From the NCBI RefSeq assembly GCF_038562415.1, contig NZ_JBCFBA010000010.1, positions 1-64,000 on the forward strand: a stretch of 64,000 nucleotides of DNA. Direction: 5' to 3'. Of the stretch, positions 1-9,076 are shown piece after piece (positions within the stretch are counted from its first letter, which is position 1; each line of letters starts with the position of its first letter). The stretch is from Solidesulfovibrio sp. (lineage in GTDB: Bacteria; Desulfobacterota; Desulfovibrionia; Desulfovibrionales; Desulfovibrionaceae). The position numbers and the translations under genes were made by a program. The notes below the pieces were generated by a model. It was given only the letters and a program-made list of their open reading frames with translations. It did no database searches and was not told the origin of the DNA.

Positions 1-110
1 CTGGCCAGACGCGTGATGGCCGCGGTCAGCGTGGTCTTGCCGTGGTCGATGTGGCCGATGGTGCCGATGTTGACGTGCGGCTTTTTCCGCTCGAATTTCG
101 CCTTGCCCAT
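1..110 (-). CDS. tuf: Elongation factor Tu, N-terminal fragment cut by the window edge
   Basis: EF-Tu is the GTPase that carries aminoacyl-tRNA to the ribosome. Only the first 36 codons are visible. They read [20 protein letters not shown], followed by the P-loop GHIDHGKTT. Bacterial EF-Tu usually has GHVDHGKTT, so Ile for Val is a conservative variant. The gene follows fusA on the same strand after a 67-nt gap, the usual rpsL-rpsG-fusA-tuf order. The rest lies outside the window. Confidence 0.97.
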   Translation of the reverse strand, partial: MGKAKFERKKPHVNIGTIGHIDHGKTTLTAAITRLA

Positions 111-177
111 GTCGTCCCCCTAAGCGCTGCCTGCGCGGGTCGTTTTGGTTTAACCTCGCCCGGTTTCGCCGCGGGCG

Positions 178-2250
178 TTATTTCTTCTTCATGATCTCGT
201 CGGCCAGGGCCGCCGGGACCTTCTCGTAATGGTCGAACTGCATGCTGAAGGTGGCCCGGCCCTGCGACTTGGAGCGCAGGTCCGTGGCGTACCCGAACAT
301 GGAGGAAAGGGGCACGTGGGCGGTGATGATCTGGGCGCTGCCCCGGGAGTCCATCTTGGCGATGCGGCCGCGACGGCCGTTGAGGTCACCCATGACGTCG
401 CCCATGTACTCGTCGGGCGTGACCACTTCCACGGCCATGATGGGCTCGAGCAGCACCGGGCCGGCCTTGTGCACGGCCTCCTTGAAGCACTGGGAGGCGC
501 AGATGAAAAACGCCTGCTCCGAGGAGTCGACTTCGTGGTAGGAGCCGAAGACCAGCTTGGCCCGGATGTCCACCAGGGGAAAGCCGGCGATGACGCCGCC
601 CTTCATGGCGTTCTGGATGCCTTTGTCCACGGCCGGGATGTATTCCTTGGGGATGACGCCGCCCACGATGTCGTTGACGAATTCGTAGCCGCCGTCTTCC
701 TTGGGCTCGATCTCCAGCACCACGTGGCCGTACTGGCCGCGGCCGCCGGTCTGCTTGACGTAGCGCAGATCGTTCTTCACGGCCTTGGTGATGGTCTCGC
801 GGTAGGCGACCTGCGGCGCGCCCACGTTGGCGTTGACGCCGAACTCGCGCATGAGCCGGTCGACGATGATCTCCAGGTGCAGCTCGCCCATGCCGGCGAT
901 CAGCGTCTGGCCGGATTCCTCGTCGGACTTGACGCGGAACGACGGGTCTTCCTTGGCCAGCTTGCCCAGGGCCTGGGACAGCTGGTCGCGGTCGGCCTTG
1001 GTCTTGGGCTCGATGGCCACCTCGATGACGGGCTCGGGGATGGTCAGCGATTCCAGGGCCACGGGCCGGCTTTCCGCGCACAGCGTGTCGCCGGTGGAGG
1101 TGATCTTCATGCCCACGGCGGCCACGATGTCGCCGGCGTCGGCTTCCTTTATCTCTTCACGCTTGTTGGCGTGCATCTTGAGCAGGCGGCCGATGCGTTC
1201 CTTCTTGCCGGTGTTGGCGTTGAGCACGGTCATGCCGGACTCGATGCGGCCGGAATAGATGCGCAGGAAGGTCAGGTGGCCGATGAACGGGTCGCTCATG
1301 AGCTTGAACGCCAGCGCGGCCAGGGGCTGCTTGGGGTCGCACGGGCACTCGATGAGCTTGTCCTCGTGGTCGGGATCGCGGCCGACCATGGCCGGGATGT
1401 CCACGGGCGAGGGCAGGAAATCGACCACGGCGTCGAGCAGGGGCTGCACGCCTTTGTTCTTGAAGGCCGAGCCGCACAGCACCGGGCAGATGGCCAGCCC
1501 GATGGTGGCCTTGCGGATGCCGGCGATGAGTTCCTCGGGCGTGAGCTCCTCGCCGCCGAGGTACTTCTCCATGAGGCTCTCGTCTTCCTCGGCGATGGCC
1601 TCGAGCATCTGCAGGCGCAGTTCCTCGTACAGGTCGGTCAGGTCCGCGGGGATGTCCTTGTAGACGTAATCCCGGCCCTGGCTGTCCGTGTCGAAGTAGA
1701 TGGCCTTGCCCTGGATCATGTCCACCACGCCCTGGAAATTCTCCTCGGCGCCGATGGGGATCTGCAGCGGCACGGGCTTGGCGCCCAGGCGGTCGCGGAT
1801 CATCTCCACGCAACGGAAGAAGTCCGCGCCGGTGCGGTCCATCTTGTTGACGAAGCTCATGCGGGGGACGCGGTAGCGCTCGGCCTGGCGCCAGACCGTT
1901 TCGGACTGGGGCTCGACGCCGGAGACGGCGTCGAACACGGCGACCGCCCCGTCAAGGACACGCAGGGAACGTTCCACCTCGATGGTAAAATCCACGTGGC
2001 CGGGCGTATCGATGATGTTGATGCGATGGTCACGCCAAAAGCAGGTCGTGGCGGCGGAGGTGATGGTGATGCCGCGCTCCTGTTCCTGGACCATCCAGTC
2101 CATGGTGGCCTGGCCGTCATGGACTTCGCCTATCTTGTGCGACACCCCGGTGTAAAAAAGAATACGTTCGGTGGTGGTCGTCTTCCCGGCATCGATGTGG
2201 GCCATGATGCCGATGTTGCGTTGCCGCTCAATGGGTACAGTCTTAGACAC
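178..2250 (-). CDS. fusA: Elongation factor G
   Basis: EF-G is the translocase GTPase that moves tRNA and mRNA through the ribosome and helps recycle it. The 690-residue length is normal for the family. GTP-binding motifs are all present: AHIDAGKT at about 17-24, DTPGH at 81-85 and NKMD at 135-138. The C-terminal domains IV and V follow (GGRGQYGHV, then [18 protein letters not shown]). The start is ATG, shortly after the rpsG stop (18-nt gap), so it is co-transcribed in the str operon. Nothing unusual was seen. Confidence 0.98.
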   Translation of the reverse strand: MSKTVPIERQRNIGIMAHIDAGKTTTTERILFYTGVSHKIGEVHDGQATMDWMVQEQERGITITSAATTCFWRDHRINIIDTPGHVDFTIEVERSLRVLDGAVAVFDAVSGVEPQSETVWRQAERYRVPRMSFVNKMDRTGADFFRCVEMIRDRLGAKPVPLQIPIGAEENFQGVVDMIQGKAIYFDTDSQGRDYVYKDIPADLTDLYEELRLQMLEAIAEEDESLMEKYLGGEELTPEELIAGIRKATIGLAICPVLCGSAFKNKGVQPLLDAVVDFLPSPVDIPAMVGRDPDHEDKLIECPCDPKQPLAALAFKLMSDPFIGHLTFLRIYSGRIESGMTVLNANTGKKERIGRLLKMHANKREEIKEADAGDIVAAVGMKITSTGDTLCAESRPVALESLTIPEPVIEVAIEPKTKADRDQLSQALGKLAKEDPSFRVKSDEESGQTLIAGMGELHLEIIVDRLMREFGVNANVGAPQVAYRETITKAVKNDLRYVKQTGGRGQYGHVVLEIEPKEDGGYEFVNDIVGGVIPKEYIPAVDKGIQNAMKGGVIAGFPLVDIRAKLVFGSYHEVDSSEQAFFICASQCFKEAVHKAGPVLLEPIMAVEVVTPDEYMGDVMGDLNGRRGRIAKMDSRGSAQIITAHVPLSSMFGYATDLRSKSQGRATFSMQFDHYEKVPAALADEIMKKK

Positions 2251-2268
2251 GACGCGATCCTTGTGCGA

Positions 2269-2739
2269 CTACCACCGGTAATGGGCAAACGCCTTGTTGG
2301 CGTCGGCCATGCGGTGCGTATCCTCTTTCTTTTTCACGGCGCCGCCGCGATTGTGATAGGCATCCAGCAGTTCGCCGGACAGTTTCTCCGCCATGCCCTT
2401 CTCGCCGCGGTTGCGGGCGTTGCCCACCAGCCAGCGCAGGGCCAGGGTGAGCTGGCGCTCGGGCCGCACTTCCATGGGCACCTGGTAGGTGGCGCCGCCC
2501 ACGCGGCGGGGCTTGACTTCCATGTGCGGCTTGACGTTGGCCACGGCCTTCTCGAAGGCCTTGAGGGGATCCTCGCCGGACTTCTCGGCCAGCACGTCCA
2601 CGGCCTTGTAGAAAATGCCCTCGGCCACGCCCTTGTTGCCGTCGTACATGAGACGGTTGATGAACTTGGTCACCAGATGGCTGCCATACCGGGGATCGGG
2701 CAGCACCGAGCGCTTGGAAACCGGACCTTTGCGCGGCAT
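2269..2739 (-). CDS. rpsG: 30S ribosomal protein S7
   Basis: S7 binds the 3' major domain of 16S rRNA and nucleates assembly of the 30S head. The 156 residues begin [10 protein letters not shown] and contain the typical [14 protein letters not shown] segment and the [18 protein letters not shown] helix region, full length for the family. It lies between rpsL (24-nt gap) and fusA (18-nt gap) on the same strand. ATG start; an AAGGAG-like ribosome-binding site lies just upstream. Confidence 0.98.
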   Translation of the reverse strand: MPRKGPVSKRSVLPDPRYGSHLVTKFINRLMYDGNKGVAEGIFYKAVDVLAEKSGEDPLKAFEKAVANVKPHMEVKPRRVGGATYQVPMEVRPERQLTLALRWLVGNARNRGEKGMAEKLSGELLDAYHNRGGAVKKKEDTHRMADANKAFAHYRW

Positions 2740-2763
2740 ACGCGTCTTCTCCTTTGACCGAAA

Positions 2764-3135
2764 TTACTTGGGCCGCTTGGCGCCGTACTTGGAACGGCCC
2801 TGGCGGCGATCGGACACGCCGGCGGTATCGAGCGTGCCGCGGATGATGTGGTAGCGCACACCGGGAAGGTCCTTGACGCGGCCGCCCCGGATCATCACCA
2901 CCGAGTGCTCCTGCAGGTTGTGGCCCTCACCCGGGATGTACGAGGTCACCTCGATGCCGTTGGTCAGGCGCACGCGGGCGACCTTGCGCAAGGCCGAGTT
3001 CGGCTTTTTGGGCGTCGTGGTGTACACGCGGGTGCACACGCCCCGGCGCTGCGGGCAGGCTTGCAGGGCGGGCGTCTTGCGGCGCTTGGCCACCTTGGCC
3101 CGCTCCTTGCGGATAAGTTGATTGATCGTGGGCAT
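2764..3135 (-). CDS. rpsL: 30S ribosomal protein S12
   Basis: S12 sits in the decoding centre and controls accuracy. The 123 residues contain the conserved [13 protein letters not shown] loop and the [10 protein letters not shown] loop. Asp89 in the second loop is the position that RimO methylthiolates in other bacteria. The lysines linked to streptomycin sensitivity (K43/K44 and K88) are wild type, so no resistance allele is visible. It is the first gene of the str operon, directly downstream of a clear promoter, with a GGAG ribosome-binding site before the ATG. Confidence 0.98.
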   Translation of the reverse strand: MPTINQLIRKERAKVAKRRKTPALQACPQRRGVCTRVYTTTPKKPNSALRKVARVRLTNGIEVTSYIPGEGHNLQEHSVVMIRGGRVKDLPGVRYHIIRGTLDTAGVSDRRQGRSKYGAKRPK

Positions 3136-3182
3136 GGCCGTCTCCGTTCAATAAAAATCGTATTGTATGGCAAAGACAGAGG

Positions 3183-3211
3183 CATATAGACCCATCACCA
3201 CCCCCTGTCAA
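3183..3211 (-). promoter_or_regulatory. Sigma70-type promoter of the rpsL-rpsG-fusA-tuf operon
   Basis: On the minus strand a perfect TTGACA (-35, plus positions 3206-3211) is separated by exactly 17 nt from TATATG (-10, 3183-3188). It lies about 50 nt upstream of the rpsL start and is the only such arrangement in that gap. It is assigned from sequence alone. Confidence 0.7.
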
Positions 3212-3232
3212 GCGGCAATGGGACTGCCAGCG

Positions 3233-3273
3233 AAAAAAACAGGCCCCCCCACCCCTGCGGGCGGGAGGGCCTG
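3233..3273 (-). terminator. Intrinsic terminator of the outer-membrane protein gene
   Basis: A 15-bp inverted repeat with two mismatches (3240-3254 with 3259-3273) is followed on the minus strand by seven T residues (3233-3239). It lies 33 nt past the stop of the gene ending at 3306 and separates it from the ribosomal operon promoter. Confidence 0.75.
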
Positions 3274-3305
3274 ACTTGTTACCCTACTTGTTCGGGTTTG
3301 TCAGC

Positions 3306-3923
3306 CTAGAAAGTGATGCGAAGGCCGGCATGACCACCCCAGCCGTCGAGGCCGGCGCTGTCGAAGCCGATGCGCTGGTAACGGCCGGCCAGCTCGAAGG
3401 ACACGCTCGGCGAGAAGGCCACGGTGAAGCCGACGTCCACGGGCACGGTCGGGTTGGAGGTGTTGCCGCGGTGCCCGTCGGAATAATACGGGACGCGGTC
3501 GCCGGAGAACAGGCCGCCGATGCCGGTGCCGATAAAAAACGCGGCCTTGTCCGTGCGCACCGGGTAGTACCGGATCAGGGCGTTGGCGCCGAAGGCCCAG
3601 GGATTCTGGGAATAGCCGTCATGGCTGACGGCCGTGTACAGGAAGTTCCCGGCCGCCGTGTTGCGGTCGATCTTCTTCTGGTTGAACGAATAGGCCAGGG
3701 CCTCCAGGCCCAGGGACAGGCCGTCCATGACGAAATAGCCGCCGCTGGCGCCAAAAGTGAAATACGACTCCACTTCCTTCTGTCCGGTTCCGTAGAAACC
3801 GAATTCCGGCGTGACATAGGCGGTTCCCGCCTCGCCGATGGCGAACGACCGGGACGGTAACGCCGTAAAGCCGATCGCAACGGCTAACGCCAGCACCAAA
3901 ATCTTTTGCAAACGCGCATTCAT
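3306..3923 (-). CDS. Predicted outer-membrane beta-barrel protein
   Basis: A 205-residue protein with an N-terminal signal peptide (MNARLQKILVLALAVAIGF, cleavage near SFAIG) followed by alternating polar and hydrophobic strands, several ending in Phe or Tyr. The last residue is Phe (GLRITF), the usual C-terminal signal for barrel insertion. These traits fit small OmpA/OmpW/PagP-sized barrels, but no specific family is recognised. The start at 3923 was chosen over an upstream in-frame extension because it gives the signal peptide and has an AAGGAGG site 6-8 nt upstream. Ligand and role are unknown. Confidence 0.75.
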   Translation of the reverse strand: MNARLQKILVLALAVAIGFTALPSRSFAIGEAGTAYVTPEFGFYGTGQKEVESYFTFGASGGYFVMDGLSLGLEALAYSFNQKKIDRNTAAGNFLYTAVSHDGYSQNPWAFGANALIRYYPVRTDKAAFFIGTGIGGLFSGDRVPYYSDGHRGNTSNPTVPVDVGFTVAFSPSVSFELAGRYQRIGFDSAGLDGWGGHAGLRITF

Positions 3924-4241
3924 GGCCTTCCTCCTTGACTCCGTACACGTTAAGCGTTGCTTTCCGTCGGCGAGGCGTCCCTGTCCGTTCCGACCTTGAA
4001 ACGAGCGCCGGACCAGCCCGCCTGGAGTAAGACATAAGTCGCCTTCGGGCTTTGACCAGGGGCCGGGGGCCTTTTCCTCCCCAGGTAAGACACCCGGCCA
4101 GACTCTTGCCTTCTTGCCGTCTATCAAACTGCTCAAGGCCGCGCAAGAGGCGTTTTCAGGGAGTGCCCGCGCCGCGCCCGGCTTGCCCTCTTGGCGCCAT
4201 TCCGTTATCTTCCGGGATATTGCCGGCGAACCGGAGGGGGC
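3924..4241. other. Intergenic region without a recognisable gene
   Basis: This 318-nt gap separates the divergent barrel gene (minus) and small coiled-coil gene (plus). It must hold both promoters, but I could not assign convincing -35/-10 pairs. A few weak open frames here have no ribosome-binding site. Confidence 0.5.
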
Positions 4242-4526
4242 ATGGACGAAAAGAAGCCTTTCGGCGTGGACATGGAAGAACAGCTGGCCAAATACAAGGC
4301 CAAAATCGATTCCGCCCGCGAAGCGGCCAGGGAAAAGGGGCCGGACTTTTTCGACCGCTGGGCCGGCGAACTCGAGCACCTGCTCGAAAAATACGACAAG
4401 GCCCGCTACAGGCTCACCCTGCTGCGCAAGGGCGGCGGCGACGCCCTGTCCGAACTGCGCGAAGGCGTGGAGGCCGCCCTGGCCGACCTCAAGGCCGCCC
4501 TGGCCCGGGCCAAGGACAAGTTCTAG
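4242..4526 (+). CDS. Small charged helical protein of unknown function
   Basis: A 94-residue cytoplasmic protein beginning MDEKKPFGVDMEEQLAKYKA. It is almost entirely predicted helix, rich in Lys, Glu, Ala and Leu, with heptad-like spacing that suggests a coiled coil. There is no signal peptide, membrane segment or known motif. A GGAGGGGG sequence directly before the ATG supports this start over an in-frame upstream start. It stands alone, with DgkA on the opposite strand downstream. Function unknown. Confidence 0.7.
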   Translation: MDEKKPFGVDMEEQLAKYKAKIDSAREAAREKGPDFFDRWAGELEHLLEKYDKARYRLTLLRKGGGDALSELREGVEAALADLKAALARAKDKF

Positions 4527-4625
4527 CCCGCCCGCCGCGTCCCCGGCCGCTGCGCGCGGGCGTTGGCTCCGGGTATCGGGCCGGGGCCTCCAGATGCCCC
4601 GTTTCCGACCGGCCGCGTCCGGGTT

Positions 4626-5018
4626 TCAGGGGCCGGGCCAGGCGTCCACCAGGTAGCCCGCCTCCCAGACGATCACCAGCAGCCAGAAAGCGATGCCGAT
4701 ACCCGCCCCGGCGGCGGCCATGTCCTTGATGGCCTTGATGCGCTTGTCCTCGTGGGCGACCAGGAAGTCGCACACGCCCTCGATGGCCGAATTGACGAGC
4801 TCCACGGCCAGCATCTGGCCCGTGGCCACCAGCACGATGCAAAAGTCCCGCCAATGGCCGGCCCAGGCGAAAATGGCCAGCACCGCCACCGAGACCACCA
4901 CCTTCCAGGCCACGCTCGCGTCGTAGAGCACGGCGAAACGCAGACCGGACAGGACCACCAGCACCTTGCGCACCGGGTGCCAGCCCGGCTCGCCGGTTCC
5001 GAGGAACTTGTTGCGCAC
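4626..5018 (-). CDS. dgkA: Diacylglycerol kinase
   Basis: A small integral-membrane kinase that phosphorylates diacylglycerol to phosphatidic acid, recycling lipid released by envelope biosynthesis. The 130-residue length and three hydrophobic segments fit the DgkA family. The signature is clear: ELVNSAIEGVCD (catalytic Glu and Asn region) followed by HEDKRIKAIKDMAAAG. The GTG at 5018 is preferred because GGGGAGGG lies just upstream. An in-frame TTG at 5090 would add 24 unlikely basic residues. It appears monocistronic. Confidence 0.88.
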   Translation of the reverse strand: MRNKFLGTGEPGWHPVRKVLVVLSGLRFAVLYDASVAWKVVVSVAVLAIFAWAGHWRDFCIVLVATGQMLAVELVNSAIEGVCDFLVAHEDKRIKAIKDMAAAGAGIGIAFWLLVIVWEAGYLVDAWPGP

Positions 5019-5106
5019 CGTCGCCCTCCCCGCCCGAACAACCTCCTTCCCCTGTACGGCAGCCCTGCCCCGGCGGCAACCGGCCGGCAAAACTTTCCGG
5101 CCCCCG

Positions 5107-5141
5107 AAAACACAAAAGGCGGCCCAATGGGAACCGCCCTT
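5107..5141 (-). terminator. Intrinsic terminator of the Ser/Thr-rich protein gene
   Basis: On the minus strand a GGCGG/CCGCC stem with an inner CCC/GGG pair (5118-5138) is followed by TTTTGTGTTTT (5107-5117). It lies about 40 nt past the stop at 5178. Confidence 0.6.
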
Positions 5142-5177
5142 CGTGTCGCGGCCGTCGCCGGCCGAAAACGCCTCCGT

Positions 5178-6350
5178 TTACGCGTCCACGGACAAGCCGC
5201 CTTGCTGCGCGCCCAGGTCGAAAAGCCCCTGCTGCTCGGCGTAGCGGCCCGCCCCGTAACGGTTGGCGGCGTACTGGCCGATCAGCTCGGACAGGCCCTG
5301 GCCCTCGGTCAGGGAGGAACCGAAGGTGTTCCCCTGCGCCGTGGAGGAGAAGGGAATCTCCTTGGTGGACTGGCTGACGAGGTTGCCGTCGGCGTCGGTC
5401 ACGGTGGTGGTTTCCTCGATGCCCTCGGAAGTGAAGGCCATGGTCACGGTGGTGGTGTTGCCGCTGCTGTCGGAGGACGAGGAACCGGAGGAGGCGCCGG
5501 ACGAAGACGAGGAGCTGCTCGACGTGCCCGAAGCCGTCGATGTGCTGGTCGAATCGGAACTTGTGCTGGTGCTCGAGGAATCGGCGGAGGCCGTGATCGT
5601 CGGCGCGGTCGAGGACGACGTGGACGACACGAGGTTGCCGTCGGCGTCGTAGCTGGCGCTTTGCGTCATCGAGCCGCCGTCGGGGCCGTTTCGGGTCATG
5701 GAGGTGGTGACGCTGCCGTCGGCGGCGGTCAGGATGGTGCCGGTCTCCAGGACGGTGCCGTCGGCGGCGGTGAGGGTTTGGGTTTCCTTGAACCCGTCGG
5801 TGGTATTTTCCCCGGTGATGGTCCGGGTGGAGGTCTTGCCCGACGGATCGGTCATGGTGATGGTGGTGCTGTAGGAGCCGTCGGCGTTTTCGACGGTTTT
5901 TTCCGTGCCCACCTGGTTGCCGGAGGCATCGGTCAGGCTGGCGGAGGTGGTGGTCGAGCCGTCGTCGTTTTTGGTCACGGTCTCGGAGCGGGAGAGCCCG
6001 CCGCCCTCCCCGCCTTGCCCGCCCGCTCCGCCCTGGGCGCCGTCCATGGGTGGCGGCATTTCCCCTTCCTCGCCCTGGCCGGCGGTGGTCAGGCTGCCGG
6101 TTTCCATGTCGTAGGACAGCGAACCGTTGCTGGAAAGCAGTGCCGCGAGGATGTCGTTGAAGCTTCCGACGGAACTCGAGGTCGAGGACCCGGAAGAAGT
6201 TGCCGACGTGGCGTCGGTGGCGTCGCTTCCCTGCGACAGGAGACTCAGAATGGACGACTGGCTGTCGGTCGAGGAGGACTGCCCGTAGCTGGCGAGCAGT
6301 TGCTGCAACCAATAGTCGCTGCCGGATTGCCCTATGGACGATACGCTCAT
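5178..6350 (-). CDS. Ser/Thr-rich low-complexity repeat protein
   Basis: A 390-residue protein, unrecognised. Residues 1-100 are Ser/Ala-rich with two short hydrophobic helices. Residues 130-260 contain about four degenerate repeats of 26-28 residues built on an ADGS-x-TT...TD-x-SG pattern. Then comes a long run of Ser and Thr, another VTDADGNLVS unit, and a helical C-terminus ending GGLSVDA. No N-terminal signal peptide is visible. Two ATGs lie six bases apart; AAAGGAG is better spaced (8 nt) for the second at 6350, though 6356 is possible. The repeats suggest a surface or appendage-associated protein, but this is inference. Confidence 0.75.
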   Translation of the reverse strand: MSVSSIGQSGSDYWLQQLLASYGQSSSTDSQSSILSLLSQGSDATDATSATSSGSSTSSSVGSFNDILAALLSSNGSLSYDMETGSLTTAGQGEEGEMPPPMDGAQGGAGGQGGEGGGLSRSETVTKNDDGSTTTSASLTDASGNQVGTEKTVENADGSYSTTITMTDPSGKTSTRTITGENTTDGFKETQTLTAADGTVLETGTILTAADGSVTTSMTRNGPDGGSMTQSASYDADGNLVSSTSSSTAPTITASADSSSTSTSSDSTSTSTASGTSSSSSSSSGASSGSSSSDSSGNTTTVTMAFTSEGIEETTTVTDADGNLVSQSTKEIPFSSTAQGNTFGSSLTEGQGLSELIGQYAANRYGAGRYAEQQGLFDLGAQQGGLSVDA

Positions 6351-6489
6351 GTCCATCTCTCCTTTGGGCGGGAATTTTTTGCCGGATGTGGCCTGTCCCG
6401 TCTGGAGAGTGGCAAAAGACGTGCCGCAGCATGGCAAAAACTGCCGACGCGGCGGCCGGCGACAGGTTACAAGCAAGGCATGGGCCAAC

Positions 6490-6523
6490 AAAAAAAGCCC
6501 GGCCGGGCGATGCCTGACCGGGC
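6490..6523 (-). terminator. Intrinsic terminator of the liv operon
   Basis: An 8-bp stem (GCCCGGTC with GGCCGGGC, 6497-6504 and 6516-6523) with an 11-nt loop is followed on the minus strand by seven T residues (6490-6496). It begins 17 nt past the livF stop. Confidence 0.85.
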
Positions 6524-6539
6524 CATGCGTCGGGAGGCG

Positions 6540-7268
6540 CTAGCCGCCGAGATAGGCCTTTTTGACCTCGGGGTCGCGCCCGAGCTCCTCGGCCGTGCCC
6601 GAGGTCTTGATCTCGCCGGTGTCGAGCACGTAGCCGCGGTGGGCGAACGACAGGGCCACCTTGGCGTTCTGCTCGATAAGCAAAATGGTCAGCCCCAGCT
6701 CGTTGAGCTTTTTGAGCGTGCGAAACATCTCGTACATCAGAAGCGGCGCCAGGCCCATGCTCGGCTCGTCGAGCAGGATGAAGTCGCAGCCGGTCATGAT
6801 GGCCCGGCCCACGGCCAGCATCTGCTGCTCGCCGCCGGAAAGCGATTCGCTGCGCTGCTTGCGCCGCTCGGACAGGCGCGGGAAAAGCGACAGCACCTTG
6901 TCCAGGTCGCGGGCCACGGCGTGCTCGCCGTCGGTGCGGGCGTAGGTGGCCAGCACCAGGTTCTCCATGACCGTGAGGTTGCCGAAGATGCGCCGGCCCT
7001 CGGGCGAGAGGTCCATGTGGAGCTTGCGCACCACGTCGTGGGGCTCCATGCCCAGGATGGAGGCCCCATCGTACTTGATGTCGCCCTCCACCACCTTGGG
7101 CGCTTCGGGGGGCGGCAGGCGCATGATGGACAGCAGCGTGGTGGTTTTGCCCGCGCCGTTGGCCCCAATCAGCGTGACGATCTCCCCCTTGTTGACGTGG
7201 AAGGAAATGCCGTGCAGGGCCTCGATGTTGCCGTACTTGACCCGGAGGTTTTCAACGGAGAGCAGCAT
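6540..7268 (-). CDS. livF: Branched-chain amino-acid ABC transporter, ATPase LivF
   Basis: The second ATPase of the high-affinity Leu/Ile/Val importer. It acts on the cytoplasmic face with LivG to drive LivH-LivM. At 242 residues it has Walker A GANGAGKT (35-42), signature LSGGEQQ (143-149) and Walker B FILLDEP (163-169). The C-terminal KVALSFAHRGYVLDTGEI region is typical of LivF. The ATG at 7268 shares one base with the livG stop (TGATG), so translation is coupled. It is the last gene of livKHMGF, just before a terminator. Confidence 0.95.
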   Translation of the reverse strand: MLLSVENLRVKYGNIEALHGISFHVNKGEIVTLIGANGAGKTTTLLSIMRLPPPEAPKVVEGDIKYDGASILGMEPHDVVRKLHMDLSPEGRRIFGNLTVMENLVLATYARTDGEHAVARDLDKVLSLFPRLSERRKQRSESLSGGEQQMLAVGRAIMTGCDFILLDEPSMGLAPLLMYEMFRTLKKLNELGLTILLIEQNAKVALSFAHRGYVLDTGEIKTSGTAEELGRDPEVKKAYLGG

Positions 7269-8035
7269 CAGATTGTCTCGTCTCCCAGGTAGGCTTTGAT
7301 GACCTCGGGGTTGTTCTGGATGGCCTCGGGCGTGCCCTCGGCGATGGTGGCCCCGAAATCGATGACCTTGATCCACTCGCAAAGGCTCATGACCACGTCC
7401 ATCTGGTGCTCGATCATCCAGATGGCCAGGCCGAAATCCTTGTGGATGTCGGCGATGAGCTTGATGAGCCCGTCCACGTCGGCGGAGTTGAGCCCGGCGG
7501 CGGGCTCGTCGAGCATGAGCAGGGCGGGTTTGATGGACAGCGCCCGGGCGATCTCCACCAGCCGCTGCACGCCGTAGGGCAGGTTTTTCGGAAACTCGTG
7601 GGCGACCTCGCGCAGCCCCAGGCGGGCGAGGACCTCCATGGCGTGGTCCTCGATCTCGCGCTCGCGCTTCATGTAGCGCGGCGTGCGCAGGAAACAGTCG
7701 AGCAGGCCGTAGCCCAGGGCGTGGTACTGGGCGATGCGGATGTTGTCCAGCACCGTCATGTCGAACCACAGCCGGATGTTCTGGAAGGTGCGGGCGATGC
7801 CCCGGGCCGTGACGTCATGGGGCTTGAGGCCCTTGATCGACCGGCCCTTGAACAGGATATCGCCTCGCGTGGGCTTGTAAAAGCCGCTGACGAGGTTGAA
7901 GACCGTGGTCTTGCCCGCGCCGTTGGGGCCGATGAGCGCCACCAACTGCCCGGCCTCCAGGGCGACGGAAAACTCCGACACGGCGCACAGCCCGCCGAAG
8001 TACTGCGTCATTTCGTTTACTTCCAAAAGCGCCAC
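7268..8035 (-). CDS. livG: Branched-chain amino-acid ABC transporter, ATPase LivG
   Basis: A 255-residue ATPase of the LIV importer. It has Walker A GPNGAGKT (36-43), Walker B ALLMLDEP (171-178), the IRLWFDMTVLDNIRIAQ segment typical of LivG and a C-terminal NNPEVIKAYLGDE tail. The signature motif reads LPYGVQR (152-158) rather than the common LSYGQQR, a tolerated variation in this family. The ATG lies 4 nt from the livM stop. Part of the minus-strand livKHMGF operon. Confidence 0.95.
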   Translation of the reverse strand: MALLEVNEMTQYFGGLCAVSEFSVALEAGQLVALIGPNGAGKTTVFNLVSGFYKPTRGDILFKGRSIKGLKPHDVTARGIARTFQNIRLWFDMTVLDNIRIAQYHALGYGLLDCFLRTPRYMKREREIEDHAMEVLARLGLREVAHEFPKNLPYGVQRLVEIARALSIKPALLMLDEPAAGLNSADVDGLIKLIADIHKDFGLAIWMIEHQMDVVMSLCEWIKVIDFGATIAEGTPEAIQNNPEVIKAYLGDETI

Positions 8036-8038
8036 GGC

Positions 8039-9055
8039 CTACCCCTTGAACGTGTAGAATTTGCGCAGTCCCGGAAACACATCGGCCAGTTCCCGCCGGC
8101 CCATGATGCCCTCGGGCCGAAACTGCATGAGAAGGACGAGCAGCAGCGGGATGACCACCCACTTGATGATCTGCAGGGGCCGCAGCGCCTCCATGAGCAG
8201 CGTGATGAGGATGGCCGACAGCACCGAACCCGACAGCGAGCCCATGCCGCCCAGATAGACCATGACCATCACTTCCGTCGACTTGAGGATGGTAAACGAC
8301 CCCGGGTTCACGTAGCCGAGGATGTGGGCGAAAAGCCCGCCGGCCAGCCCGGCCAGGCCGCAGGAGACCATGAAGGCCACCAGTTTCACCCGGTCGGTGT
8401 TGACGCTCATGATCTCGGCCGCGATCTCGTCCTGGCAGATGGCGTCCACGCCCTTGCCGAAGGTGGAATAGATGAAGCGGCGAATGAGCCACACGGAAAA
8501 GATGGTGCCGACGATGACCCAGATCATGATCCAGGGCAGGTTGGCCGTGTCGTTCATGGCGTTCATGACCGAGGTCATGCCCATAAATCCCCTGGCCCCG
8601 CCGATGACGCCGATGTTCTCGATGGTGGACTTGACGATGTAGGCGGCGGCGATGGTGATGATGGCCAGATAGTCGCCCCGGGTCTTGAACGACGGGATGG
8701 CCACGAGCAGCCCCACCAGGGAGGCGCCCAGGGCTCCGGCCAAAAGGACCAGCGGAAACAGCCACACGGCCATGTCCGGCGACAGCAGCGGGTCGCCGAA
8801 GGCGGCGGACTTGGCGAAAAGGGCCACGGACAGCACCGAGGAGACGTAGGCGCCCACGGCCATGAACCCGGCGTGGCCGCAGGAAAACTCGCCCATGTTG
8901 CCGTTGATGATGTTCAGGCTCGACGACAGGATGATGTTGACGCCCATGAACATGACCACCGACTGCCAGTAGATGTTCATGGTTCCGGATTTGGAGGCCC
9001 AGACCAGCACGGCGAAAACGACGGCCAGCAGGGCGGGGACGGTCAGGCGCTTCAT
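8039..9055 (-). CDS. livM: Branched-chain amino-acid ABC transporter, permease LivM
   Basis: A 338-residue inner-membrane permease that pairs with LivH to form the translocation path. It has about nine hydrophobic segments and the conserved LivM stretch SSSLNIINGNMGEFSCGHAG near residue 50, followed by a GALGASLVGLLVAIPSFKTRGDYLAI region. Its ATG is 21 nt downstream of the livH stop, with a GGGAGAC site before it. Length and gene order match the family. Confidence 0.95.
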   Translation of the reverse strand: MKRLTVPALLAVVFAVLVWASKSGTMNIYWQSVVMFMGVNIILSSSLNIINGNMGEFSCGHAGFMAVGAYVSSVLSVALFAKSAAFGDPLLSPDMAVWLFPLVLLAGALGASLVGLLVAIPSFKTRGDYLAIITIAAAYIVKSTIENIGVIGGARGFMGMTSVMNAMNDTANLPWIMIWVIVGTIFSVWLIRRFIYSTFGKGVDAICQDEIAAEIMSVNTDRVKLVAFMVSCGLAGLAGGLFAHILGYVNPGSFTILKSTEVMVMVYLGGMGSLSGSVLSAILITLLMEALRPLQIIKWVVIPLLLVLLMQFRPEGIMGRRELADVFPGLRKFYTFKG

Positions 9056-9076
9056 GGCGGGTCTCCCTGGCTGGTC

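Noticed and set aside
229-2757. An 842-codon plus-strand frame opposite fusA and rpsG
   Set aside because: Shadow of highly conserved translation genes.
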